Origin: Spirochaetia bacterium
GTDB lineage: Bacteria; Spirochaetota; Spirochaetia; Treponematales; Breznakiellaceae
Reading direction: 5' to 3'
Assembly: GCA_025997755.1 (NCBI GenBank)
Contig: BNVA01000025.1
Coordinates: forward strand, 1 to 16,843
Length of the DNA stretch: 16,843 nucleotides
The notes beneath the pieces were generated by a model. That model saw only the letters and a program-made list of their open reading frames with translations. It ran no database searches and was not told where the DNA came from. The number at the start of each line of letters is the position of its first letter. Position 1 is the first letter of the stretch. Below, piece after piece: positions 7,495 through 14,832 of the stretch. The position numbers were made by a program, and so were the translations under genes.

Positions 7495-8220
7495 GTGCAG
7501 AAGACAAAAGAGCAGCTCGAAACAAAAATAAATGAATCAAAGTACTTTTCGATTACAGGTGAAAATATTGAGGCTCTGCGAAAGACTGAATTAAACAAAT
7601 TATCCGCTACGATATTTGAATATTGTCATTACATATATCATAATCAAACTAAAGAATTAGGTCTTGAAATACATAAATGCGTTATATCATGCCTAAAAAC
7701 ATTTAATCCCAAAAACGGCAAATTCATAAATTATTTTATGTCTAGTTTAAAAAATGTAAATAATAGTATAAAAATAAAGGAAAATCGTGATGTTGAAAGA
7801 TATAAAAATATTTCCGACTTGAAAAAAAATAATGAGGACTGTGATTTTCAAATTGTGGATACTGTTAGTCCTACACCGGAGGAAAAGTTGATTACCCGTG
7901 AAAACACTATTGAATATTTTTCTGCTTTTGAAAATATTTATAGGGGTAAACAAGGTCGTGTCAAAAAGTATCTACAAAAACTTCTTACAGTAAAATACTT
8001 AGAAGAAATCATAGAATTAGAATCTATTAGTGATAGCACTATATATACAAATTTCTCATTTGTTGACCACGATATATATGAGAATTATCGAAATGACAAT
8101 AATCCTCCAACCCAAAAAGAAATTGCCGAATCTCTTGGAAAGCACGAAGCGGATGCCAGCCGAACGCTTGCAAGGTTTGAAAAACTAGTAAAATCAATAA
8201 TATCATCAAAAAAGTGTTAA
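7495..8220 (+). CDS. Sigma-70-like transcription factor paired with the CARF gene
   Basis: A 241-aa protein with two sigma-factor-like segments. Residues 40-90 resemble region 2: two helices ending in CLKTFNPKNGKFINYFMSSLKN, the F-x-P-x-x-G-x-F-x-x-Y pattern seen where region 2 contacts the core polymerase. Residues 205-231 (PTQKEIAESLGKHEADASRT) form a helix-turn-helix of the region 3/4 kind. Between them is a long charged linker. Start is GTG at 7495, with AGGA at 7485-7488 and a 6-nt spacer; the ATG at 7488 opens a different frame that soon stops. It begins 8 nt after the CARF stop, so both proteins are probably made together. It may direct RNA polymerase to a small set of promoters when the CARF partner senses a signal; candidates within the window are the repeated upstream elements. 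Family membership is probable; activity and regulation are inference. Confidence 0.72.
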   Translation: MQKTKEQLETKINESKYFSITGENIEALRKTELNKLSATIFEYCHYIYHNQTKELGLEIHKCVISCLKTFNPKNGKFINYFMSSLKNVNNSIKIKENRDVERYKNISDLKKNNEDCDFQIVDTVSPTPEEKLITRENTIEYFSAFENIYRGKQGRVKKYLQKLLTVKYLEEIIELESISDSTIYTNFSFVDHDIYENYRNDNNPPTQKEIAESLGKHEADASRTLARFEKLVKSIISSKKC

Positions 8221-8272
8221 GTTCCTTTCCCATGCAGACTATATAAAGTATCTACGGTTTAAAAGGGAATAT

Positions 8273-8512
8273 ATGAAAAGACAATTTTTAGATGAATTGG
8301 CATACGACTTATTTGGCGTTAAATACAGATACTTATCAGAAGATGAAAAGTTTGCAATTCAAGATGCGGCAGAATATTATCGACAGGAACGTTACCATGA
8401 TGGTGATGATATGTCAGTTTATGGAACAATAAAAATCGGAGATGAAAGAAATGGTTTTGTAATTAACTCATTTAATTCAGACTATGATTCTTTTTATGGT
8501 AGTGGCAGATAA
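8273..8512 (+). CDS. Small acidic hypothetical protein (79 aa)
   Basis: Not recognised. The ATG has AAGGG at 8263-8267 in a good position. The first half is helical and charged (LSEDEKFAIQDAAEYYRQE), the second half is rich in Asp, Asn, Ser and aromatic residues with no Cys. There is no signal peptide or membrane segment. It lies 52 nt after the sigma-like gene on the same strand and could be its third partner, for example an anti-sigma or accessory protein, but the sequence gives no direct support. It could also be an unrelated orphan. Confidence 0.6.
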   Translation: MKRQFLDELAYDLFGVKYRYLSEDEKFAIQDAAEYYRQERYHDGDDMSVYGTIKIGDERNGFVINSFNSDYDSFYGSGR

Positions 8513-8553
8513 ATTTTTATAGGAAAAGGCGGAAAAATTATTAAAATCACAAA

Positions 8554-8600
8554 TTTCTGATCCGTCATTATGCGACGGATCAATGTGTTATATTTATAGA
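8554..8600 (+). promoter_or_regulatory. Dyad/promoter element, copy 1
   Basis: A perfect 9-bp inverted repeat (TGATCCGTC 8558-8566, GACGGATCA 8574-8582) surrounds a 7-nt loop and is followed after 12 nt by a -10-like TATAGA (8595-8600). The 45 bp 8554-8598 match 41 of 45 positions of the element at 10725-10769. No T-run follows the dyad, so it is not an intrinsic terminator; it is placed like an operator or alternative-sigma -35 region. It now drives only the remnant at 8649-8702 and possibly the gene at 8720. The rest of 8513-8719 holds nothing else I can identify. Confidence 0.6.
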
Positions 8601-8648
8601 TTATTACATGAAACCTGAAAGAGCTATTAACTTAAAAAAGGAGATAGT

Positions 8649-8702
8649 GTTCCTGAAATTCTTGGGACTCGCAGATTCTGGAACAATGCATGGAAGGATT
8701 GA
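8649..8702 (+). pseudogene. 3' remnant of a DUF4116 repeat gene
   Basis: These 17 codons plus stop read PEILGTRRFWNNAWKD and match the end of the intact repeat gene at 10810-12534 (PEILEARGFWNNQWKD). At DNA level 8652-8702 and 12484-12534 agree at 42 of 51 positions. Upstream come AAAAAGGAG (8634-8642) and the dyad/promoter that the intact gene also has. No start codon is in frame before a TAA, so it is not expressed as a protein. The simplest reading is a duplicated gene whose body was deleted between the ribosome site and the last codons. Confidence 0.75.
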
Positions 8703-8719
8703 TTTAGGAGGCGACCACA

Positions 8720-9694
8720 ATGTCAACAATTTGCAATGAAGAATTTATGTGTCCACTTTGTGGTAAAAAATTTGAAAGCGTTGTTCAGTGTTCATATTCA
8801 ATATTTGGAACAAACCTTGATTTTAAACGTGTTGGAGCTGCTATTATCCCAACGCCGACACTTCAATGTCCTGCTTGCGGTTTTGTTTTTTTTCAAAATA
8901 CGTTCAACGACAAGGAACTATCAAAATTAAGAGAAATATTAAAAACACAAAATATCTTTCAAATTAAACCTAATATGCCAAGGTATTATTATCTTGCAAA
9001 AGAATATGAATTAGCAAATAGAACTAAAGATGAAATAATCACTCAATATATCAATGCAATATGGCAAACAAATAGTAAGAGTGATTTAAAAGCAATATCT
9101 GAAATACTTTTTAGTTATTTTTCTACGATTGAAAAGACAGATAAGAATTATTATGCATTTCAATTTATGAAATTGGATTTCCTACGGCGGCTTGGCGATT
9201 TTAGTAATGCAAAATATTTACTACAACAGCTATATGATGATAACGATTTAATATTAACCGATAGTATAGAAATACTATTTGAATATCAGGAAGAATTGAT
9301 AAACAAGTGCGATACCGATGAACACCAATTACCAAAAACCGATAAGAAGACACGAGACAAGAATGAGTTTATTGATAGAATAAGAATAGAATTATTTATT
9401 GACGATGCGGTAAATAATAAAACAATTGCTGGAATTCAAGAAATTACAAAATTAAAAACTTCAAGGCTTCTTTACAGGATAAATAATAAGCTGCCAATAC
9501 TAATATTATCAATACATTCTGGACATCACGGTAATTTGATTACGATATTAAAATATTTAAAACTTGAAATCGTGGAGGTAACATTAGTTATTAGAAATAC
9601 AAGTATCAAAATTAAGCTTTCAGATATTGATGAAGCGAAACTAAATGAAGAAAACCTAAAAGAACTACTATATAAAATAGCTATGGGAACATAA
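8720..9694 (+). CDS. Double zinc-ribbon protein, DUF2225-like N-terminus
   Basis: The 324-aa protein begins with two CxxC knuckles, FMCPLCGKKFE (C11, C14) and LQCPACGFVFF (C50, C53), separated by about 35 residues containing TNLDFKRVG. This spacing and wording resemble the N-terminus of DUF2225 proteins, which are thought to bind zinc. The rest is helical, with sequences such as YYLAKEYELANRTKDEIITQY and FMKLDFLRRLGDFSNAKYLL that suggest tetratricopeptide-like helical hairpins to about residue 200, then a charged region and a final mixed alpha/beta part. AGGAGG at 8706-8711 lies 8 nt before the ATG. No signal peptide is visible, so it is probably cytoplasmic. The substrate and role are unknown; a scaffold or nucleic-acid-binding role is possible. 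The gene sits just after the repeat-gene remnant. Confidence 0.8.
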   Translation: MSTICNEEFMCPLCGKKFESVVQCSYSIFGTNLDFKRVGAAIIPTPTLQCPACGFVFFQNTFNDKELSKLREILKTQNIFQIKPNMPRYYYLAKEYELANRTKDEIITQYINAIWQTNSKSDLKAISEILFSYFSTIEKTDKNYYAFQFMKLDFLRRLGDFSNAKYLLQQLYDDNDLILTDSIEILFEYQEELINKCDTDEHQLPKTDKKTRDKNEFIDRIRIELFIDDAVNNKTIAGIQEITKLKTSRLLYRINNKLPILILSIHSGHHGNLITILKYLKLEIVEVTLVIRNTSIKIKLSDIDEAKLNEENLKELLYKIAMGT

Positions 9695-9716
9695 ATTATT
9701 TGAACTATTCCGCACC

Positions 9717-9764
9717 GGAACTTCAAAAATATTTTGCGTATTATTAAATTTTGAGCATAAGGAG
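9717..9764 (+). promoter_or_regulatory. Repeated upstream leader, copy A
   Basis: GGAACTT (9717-9723), 15 nt, TATTAT (9739-9744), an AT-rich ATTAAATTTT block and a GGAG ribosome site. It is closely similar to 15101-15148 and partly to 14012-14054, each directly before a gene. GGAACTT resembles the -35 of extracytoplasmic-function sigma promoters; alternatively TTCAAA and TTAAAT (16-nt spacer) could form a weak sigma-70 promoter. Confidence 0.55.
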
Positions 9765-9772
9765 AAGGAAAA

Positions 9773-9970
9773 ATGGATAATAGCAATATGATAATAGGTA
9801 TAATCGTGATAGTAATTGTAGTAGCAATTCACTCGGTTCTTACATATTGCGTGTATACAAAGAAAGGTGGCGTCTATGCATGTTTTTATTTTTTTCTAGC
9901 CCCGCTTGCTTTTTTATTGATTATACTTTATATAGACTCAAATTCAAATAGAAATAATAGCCGAGTGTGA
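9773..9970 (+). CDS. Small two-span membrane protein (65 aa)
   Basis: The 65 residues form two hydrophobic segments, about 7-28 (MIIGIIVIVIVVAIHSVLTY) and 36-54 (ACFYFFLAPLAFLLIILYI), joined by a short basic loop (YTKKGG) that would face the cytoplasm, with an Asn/Arg-rich tail. GGAGAAGG at 9761-9768 precedes the ATG. No family is recognised. Small two-span proteins of this type can be toxins, stress peptides or subunits of larger complexes, but nothing here decides. It follows one copy of the repeated leader and lies end-to-end with the HD-domain gene on the other strand. Confidence 0.7.
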   Translation: MDNSNMIIGIIVIVIVVAIHSVLTYCVYTKKGGVYACFYFFLAPLAFLLIILYIDSNSNRNNSRV

Positions 9971-9992
9971 CAAAATGCGAAAACAAACAAGT

Positions 9993-10640
9993 CTAAACTT
10001 CCTCGACCATGCCGGCTTGCATGTCTGCGGTTTGGAGTAAAAGAACTTCTTTGTATGTGGACAATGCTTTTTTTAGCGCATATTTATCCAGTGTACTGCT
10101 GTCATAGGCTCCCATGTGCCAGCGAATAGCGTGGTTCCATGAATCGGGCATTTTAATAAACTCATTGATCCGCAGCATTGATTCAATTCCGTGTCCATAG
10201 GAAAGATAATCATTTCTGATACTATAGTAAGGCGCTTCTTCCCATTTATTTGTTTTCTCATTCTTTACGTTTCGGGTTTTTATTTCATACATATTAACTT
10301 TGCAAAAATCATGGAAGAGGCAGGATATGATCAGATAGTACATATCAATTTTGCCGGAAAGCATAACCGGCGCAAGTTTTATTCCATTTGCAGCTACAAG
10401 CAATGAATGGCGGACGAGTCCGCCCGGCTCGGCACCATGAAAATGTGTTGACGCGGGGGCTGTATAGAAATCAGTTTTGGTTTTGAGGTGTTCAAGCAGG
10501 TCCCATATTGGGTCTGCATCTCCTATCGAAAGTGTTTTTTTAAATATATTATGTGTAAATTCAATATATTCATTTGCGGTTCTTTCTTGAAATATGAATT
10601 GCTCAATGGCGATTTGCAAGCGATCTGTTTGTTTTTGCAT
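9993..10640 (-). CDS. HD-domain metal-dependent hydrolase
   Basis: A 215-aa protein with an HD-superfamily metal site: GGLVRHSLLVA (H78), LFHDFCKV (H110-D111), YGHG (H150), IRWHMGAYD (H175) and a C-terminal TADMQAG (D206). This H...HD...H...H...D pattern is expected for phosphohydrolases that act on nucleotides or for HD nucleases. The region before the site (1-65) is helical. The inserted lysine-rich loop 120-135 and the HFHGAEPGG segment are typical of small phage- or element-associated HD proteins, though no substrate can be read. No signal peptide is present. The ATG lacks a Shine-Dalgarno sequence but lies immediately downstream of a good promoter, so it may be leaderless. It is the only minus-strand gene in the accessory part, set between plus-strand genes. 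An alternative is a cyclic-nucleotide phosphodiesterase-like role. Confidence 0.85.
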   Translation of the reverse strand: MQKQTDRLQIAIEQFIFQERTANEYIEFTHNIFKKTLSIGDADPIWDLLEHLKTKTDFYTAPASTHFHGAEPGGLVRHSLLVAANGIKLAPVMLSGKIDMYYLIISCLFHDFCKVNMYEIKTRNVKNEKTNKWEEAPYYSIRNDYLSYGHGIESMLRINEFIKMPDSWNHAIRWHMGAYDSSTLDKYALKKALSTYKEVLLLQTADMQAGMVEEV

Positions 10641-10645
10641 AATAC

Positions 10646-10674
10646 ACTATATAATATTGTTATTATTTACGCAA
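10646..10674 (-). promoter_or_regulatory. Promoter of the HD-domain gene, probably leaderless
   Basis: Read on the minus strand: TTGCGT (10674-10669), 17-nt spacer, TATAGT (10651-10646), then 5 nt to the ATG at 10640. Transcription would start at the A of the start codon, giving an mRNA with no leader. The absence of any Shine-Dalgarno sequence agrees with this. Confidence 0.55.
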
Positions 10675-10724
10675 GGGGCGCAACAGGGGCATGTTCAACG
10701 GCACATCGACATTAAAAATAAATT

Positions 10725-10771
10725 TTTCTGATCCATCATTATACGACGGATCAGTGTGTTATACTTATAAT
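10725..10771 (+). promoter_or_regulatory. Dyad/promoter element, copy 2, before the DUF4116 gene
   Basis: Inverted repeat TGATCCATC (10729-10737) and GACGGATCA (10745-10753), with one G-T mismatch that would be a G-U pair in RNA, then 12 nt to a consensus TATAAT (10766-10771). No sigma-70 -35 hexamer lies 17 nt upstream; the dyad covers that place. The same arrangement occurs at 8554-8600. It suggests an activator- or alternative-sigma-dependent promoter, or an operator overlapping the promoter. Most of the rest of 10641-10809 is the HD-gene promoter and the ribosome site AAAGGAG (10798-10804). Confidence 0.65.
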
Positions 10772-10809
10772 ATGCAACGTTTACAATTTAATATGATAAA
10801 GGAGTTTTT

Positions 10810-12534
10810 TTGAAAAATCAAGAAAAAGGCAATGTGGATTCATCAAAAAGTAACGAATCTGATAATAGACTGGAAGTATGCTTAGCCACTTTTCATCAAG
10901 ATATAAACAGAACTAATAGAGATTGCGAGGGCTGCCCATTTGATCAAGTATGCAAAACATTTTTTTCAAAATATTATCGGCACCTAGAAGATGTGCCCAA
11001 AGGACTAAAGACGCATGAAATATGCCTTATTGCCGTCCAAGAAAAGGGAGAAGTGCTTCAATATGTACCGGAGGAAAAGAAAACACTTGAAATATGTATG
11101 GCCGCTGTACAGGAAAATGGTGTGGCACTGGAATTTGTACCAGAGGATATTAAGACAAAAGATATGTGCCTTAATGCAATCCTTGATGGCTGCGGGCATA
11201 TACTCAAATTTGTGCCGGAAAAATTTCGGACACTTGACTTGTGCCTTCTTGCCGTGCAGTTTGATGGTATGGCACTTCAAGATGTGCCGGAACATCTTAG
11301 GACAAGGGAAGTTTGTTTAATGGCTGTTCATATAAGCGGACCTGCGCTTGAGTTTGTACCGGAAATGTATCGAACACCCGACCTTTGCCGTATCGCGGTT
11401 TCAACACCTATTCAACCTTGGGATCATACTTCAAAAACTGTATTGAGCATGGTGCCGGAAAAAAGCAGAACAGAAGAAGTGTACAAAGCCGCACAAGAAG
11501 CCGATGAGGAGCACGATCAAAGAAGTTTTACAATTGATAATGTAACGCCAATTTTGGAAGCCGAAGCCGAAGAGGATAAAACAACAGCATTGGAAAAGTG
11601 GCTTGATTTTGTTAAACGTTTTACAAATGGGGTGATAGATGTTCCGGAAGAGTTTAGAACGCCGGAACTCTACAAAGAAGCGGTAAAAGCACATGGCATG
11701 GCGCTTAAATTTATTCCGCCGGAAGCAAGGTCGGAGGAATTATGCATGATTGCGGTACAATGCCCCGCCGAACGAATTCTGTCGAGCTGGTCGCTATTGG
11801 ACTATGTGCCAGAGCTGTACAAAACGGAGGCGCTTTACCGTGCCGACTTAAATACAGTAGGTCTTGATCTACAGGTTGTACCGGAAGAATTCAAAACAGC
11901 GGAATTGTGTTTGGTTGCCGTTAATCAAAATGGATTGGCTTTGCAATTTGTACCGGAAAGATTTAGAACTGGAGAACTTTGTTCTGCGGCTGTTCAGAAT
12001 GACGGACTTGCGTTGGAATTTGTACCGGAAGAATTAAATACAACAGAATTATTCTCTGCTGCCGTTGATCAAAATGGATTAGCTCTAAATTTTGTACCTG
12101 AAAAATTACGAACAGAAGAGTTTTGCAATATTGCTATACAGAATGACTTACATGCACTGGAATTTGTACCGGAAGAATTCAAAACAAAAGAATTGTGTGA
12201 AAGTATTGTTAATAAAGATGGAGATACAGTTTTCTATGTACCTAAAAATATGATAACGGAAGAACTTTGTTTAACGGTTATACAAGACTGTGATATTGGA
12301 TGTCTTGCAACAAATATAGCAAGAATAAAGAACACAAAAGAACTCTATCTTGCTGCAGCTTCCCATACAGGCTGGGCGATTCAGAGTATACCGGCGGAAT
12401 TCAAAACAAAAGAAATATGTCTTGCCGCAGTTCGCAAAGTAGATCTTACTTGGTGGGGGATTCCGTTGAAATGGAAATATGATCCTGAAATTCTTGAAGC
12501 TCGCGGATTTTGGAACAATCAGTGGAAAGATTGA
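10810..12534 (+). CDS. DUF4116-type repeat protein (about 18 repeats)
   Basis: A 574-aa protein made almost wholly of 24-residue units with the consensus T-x-E-[LI]-C-L-x-A-V-x-x-N-G-x-A-L-x-[FY]-V-P-E-x-[FL]-[KR], matching the DUF4116 repeat. About 18 units are recognisable, interrupted near residues 225-270 by an acidic spacer. The first 50 residues are different: a hydrophilic lead and a Cys cluster (C24, C39, C42, C48; DCEGCPFDQVC) that could bind a metal. No signal peptide or membrane segment is present. The start is TTG at 10810, with AAAGGAG ending 5 nt before it; no ATG or GTG is better placed. The helical repeats probably form a solenoid that binds other proteins; its partner is unknown. 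The gene follows the dyad/promoter element. Repeats have diverged at DNA level, unlike those at 15157-16843, so this copy is older. Confidence 0.88.
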   Translation: MKNQEKGNVDSSKSNESDNRLEVCLATFHQDINRTNRDCEGCPFDQVCKTFFSKYYRHLEDVPKGLKTHEICLIAVQEKGEVLQYVPEEKKTLEICMAAVQENGVALEFVPEDIKTKDMCLNAILDGCGHILKFVPEKFRTLDLCLLAVQFDGMALQDVPEHLRTREVCLMAVHISGPALEFVPEMYRTPDLCRIAVSTPIQPWDHTSKTVLSMVPEKSRTEEVYKAAQEADEEHDQRSFTIDNVTPILEAEAEEDKTTALEKWLDFVKRFTNGVIDVPEEFRTPELYKEAVKAHGMALKFIPPEARSEELCMIAVQCPAERILSSWSLLDYVPELYKTEALYRADLNTVGLDLQVVPEEFKTAELCLVAVNQNGLALQFVPERFRTGELCSAAVQNDGLALEFVPEELNTTELFSAAVDQNGLALNFVPEKLRTEEFCNIAIQNDLHALEFVPEEFKTKELCESIVNKDGDTVFYVPKNMITEELCLTVIQDCDIGCLATNIARIKNTKELYLAAASHTGWAIQSIPAEFKTKEICLAAVRKVDLTWWGIPLKWKYDPEILEARGFWNNQWKD

Positions 12535-12581
12535 TATTTTAATTTAGAATAGATAAAATATTTACTTAAAGGAAGTGTATT

Positions 12582-14009
12582 ATGGATATAAATTTCATTT
12601 TTGAATTGTCTATTTTGGTTATTGTTATTATACAATTCATTGTCATAATTATTCTTTTTTCAAAGAATAGGCAAGATTCGCAATCTGACGTATCGCAAAG
12701 ATTGATAGAATATTCACAACGTCTTGAAAAAAATGAATCAACATTACGAGATGAATTCGGTAAAAATCGTGATGAAACAAATAAAGCTGCAAAAGACTCA
12801 CGCGAAGAATTATCATCGTCTCTAAAATCTGTTTCAGAACAACTGTCAACAATAATTGTCAATTTTACAGGATTAGTCGATAATAAAATCAAAGCTATCC
12901 TTGATACGTTAGCAGAATCATCTAAGACAAACAGAGAAGAACTTGCCGCATCTTTAAAAGCATTTGAAGAAAAATCATCAGCAAAAATTGAGGCATTAAC
13001 AAAAGATACAAAAGAAGGGCTTGATAAGAATCGGGATGCTGTTGAAAAGAAACTTGCAGATATTCAGCAAGGTAACGAAAAGAAATTAGATGAAATGCGT
13101 CAAACTGTTGACGAAAAATTACAAAAAACACTTGAAACACGGCTAACCACCTCATTCAAAACGGTTAGCGAACATCTTGAGCAAGTTCAAAAAGGACTTG
13201 GTGAAATGAAAAACTTGGCATCTGATGTTGGGGATCTGAAGAAAGTTATGTCAGGTTCAAGTTCAAAGATCAAAGGTGTTTTGGGAGAATATCAACTTGC
13301 GGCAATTCTCGAGCAAGTACTCGCGCCGGGGCAGTATGCAAAAAATGTAAAAACAAAAGATGGAAGCGATAGAAATGTTGAGTTTGCAATAAAACTTCCT
13401 AGTAAAGACGATTCTAATAAAATCGTTTGACTGCCTATTGATTCCAAATTACCGACCAGCGGTTATGAGATTCTTCTTGATGCCTATAACAGCGGTGATA
13501 AAAAAGCGGTAGAGGATGCACAAAAGGCATTCTCCAGAACTGTAAAGGCTTTTGCTAAAGATATTCATGACAAATACATTGATCCGCCAAATACAACTGA
13601 TTTTGCCATCATGTTTTTACCATTTGAAGGTGAATATGCCGAAGTTGTACGAGATCCGGAACTTTTTGAAAGTCTACAACGGGATTATAAAATAAACATA
13701 ACGGGTCCATCAACAATATCCGCATTTTTAAATGCATTGCAAGTTGGTTTCAAAAGCATTGCTGTTGAAAAACAAACAAGTAAGATATGGAATATATTGA
13801 GTGAAGTAAAAAAAGAATTTGGAAACTTTGAAACGGTTTTGACTAAAGTTAAAGATCAAATTGATAAAGCCAGTTCAACACTAGAAAATGAAGTTGGTCG
13901 CAGGACAAGGGTTATCAACAGGACTTTAAAAAAAGTTGAAACATTGCCTGATACTAGTGAACACGGACTACTTTCTGATAGCTCTTCAGATATAGATGAA
14001 ACTGAATGA
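12582..14009 (+). pseudogene. rmuC: rmuC, interrupted by one in-frame TGA
   Basis: Two consecutive open stretches in one frame (12582-13427 and 13431-14009), separated only by TGA at 13428-13430, together encode a 475-codon RmuC homologue. Order: an N-terminal membrane anchor (about 5-27), a long coiled coil (about 35-215), then the nuclease-like core with LGEYQLAAILEQVLAPGQYAKNV (read in two parts), VEFAIKLP, and LPIDSKLP, the place where the family reads V-[WYF]-LPIDxKFP. The TGA falls at that aromatic position, so a single TGG to TGA change explains it. RmuC limits DNA rearrangements at inverted repeats. Truncation removes the second half of the PD-(D/E)XK-like site, so the 282-aa product should be inactive. 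The downstream half is not degraded, indicating a recent mutation, leaky readthrough (the stop is followed by C) or a sequence error. AAAGGAAG precedes the ATG. Confidence 0.88.
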
Positions 14010-14011
14010 GA

Positions 14012-14054
14012 GTGAAAGATGTTTTTTAAGTATGATTAAATTTTGACAAAGGAG
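14012..14054 (+). promoter_or_regulatory. Repeated upstream leader, copy B
   Basis: GTGAAA (14012-14017), 18 nt and TTAAAT (14036-14041), containing TATGATTAAATTTT and ending in AAAGGAG. The TATGATTAAATTTT core is identical to copy C and nearly so to copy A, but the GGAACTT box is absent. It supplies the ribosome site of the gene at 14066. Confidence 0.5.
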
Positions 14055-14065
14055 AGGCGAAAAAT

Positions 14066-14815
14066 ATGGGCAATGTAGCGGTATTCAATTTATTGGGTAT
14101 TCAGATGAAGAAACTGCGTGAATTAGATATGTTTGGTGATAACAATTACGGCAGGGCGGCTTTCGCGTATATTTCATCTAAGGCAGCCAGTTACTTAACT
14201 ATGTCAAGTGATATATACAAAGAGGGTGATTATTTTAATTATCCGCTTGATGAATGGGATGGCAAAAATCTAAGAATGGGTTGTGAACAAATAATATACA
14301 ACTGTTCCGGTATTGATAAAAACAATCCTTGGATGGATTTATCTATACATGATATAAAAAATCTATTTGAATTATTTCATTATTCTTTTTTCAGTATAGA
14401 AAAAGTTAGCAATGAAAAAAATATTTATGCGTTAAAATTTATTCATAAAATGTCAGAACAAACATATACAACATATTGTATAAATCGTGAAGAGGATCAT
14501 AGCAATAATGAAATACAATATTTGAATGTGCCTACAAAAGAGGGATATACAAAAGTCTCAGTTGATAATGAAAGCAAGGTGGTAAAAATATTCTCTAACG
14601 ATGATGGAATTGGAGTAGAATCAGAATACTCGTATATAAGAATGTTGTATAAAAATTTTAAGAGATGGAAACAAACATTATCGCAGAAAGTAATAAACAA
14701 TAAGAATACATGGATAGATACGCTATATTTTGAAAGTGATAACAAACAGTATGAACAAATCTTTGATATTTCTGAATTTTATGAATTAGACCACTGGGAA
14801 TTGGATGCAATATAA
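14066..14815 (+). CDS. Uncharacterised protein (249 aa)
   Basis: No family recognised. The protein is hydrophilic, without signal peptide, membrane segment or Cys-rich motif. It begins with a short hydrophobic stretch (VAVFNLLGI), followed by a helical, aromatic-rich first half (GRAAFAYISSKAASYL, SIHDIKNLFELFHYSFF) and a charged second half rich in Lys, Asn and Glu with several probable beta strands. AAGGAGAGG at 14049-14057 gives a good start at 14066. It follows the repeated leader and lies 17 nt before the next small gene, so the two may be cotranscribed. Codon use is strongly AT-biased like its neighbours. It could be an immunity or cargo protein of the accessory region, but the sequence gives no evidence for any function. 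Confidence 0.75.
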   Translation: MGNVAVFNLLGIQMKKLRELDMFGDNNYGRAAFAYISSKAASYLTMSSDIYKEGDYFNYPLDEWDGKNLRMGCEQIIYNCSGIDKNNPWMDLSIHDIKNLFELFHYSFFSIEKVSNEKNIYALKFIHKMSEQTYTTYCINREEDHSNNEIQYLNVPTKEGYTKVSVDNESKVVKIFSNDDGIGVESEYSYIRMLYKNFKRWKQTLSQKVINNKNTWIDTLYFESDNKQYEQIFDISEFYELDHWELDAI

Positions 14816-14832
14816 ATATTTGAGGATGTTTT

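Noticed and set aside
6860..8220. A type III CRISPR-Cas locus around the CARF gene
   Set aside because: No cas10, other cas genes or array is present in the window; only the CARF protein has a CRISPR-linked family resemblance.
8554..8600. The dyad as a Rho-independent terminator
   Set aside because: No run of T follows the hairpin on either strand, and both copies lead into a -10-like hexamer and a gene or gene remnant.
13428..13430. TGA in rmuC as a recoded Trp codon (alternative genetic code) or selenocysteine
   Set aside because: Other genes in the window end at TGA (for example 10810-12534 and the 2441-3577 gene), and TGG is used for Trp throughout. RmuC is not a selenoprotein family and no SECIS-like hairpin was recognised after the stop.
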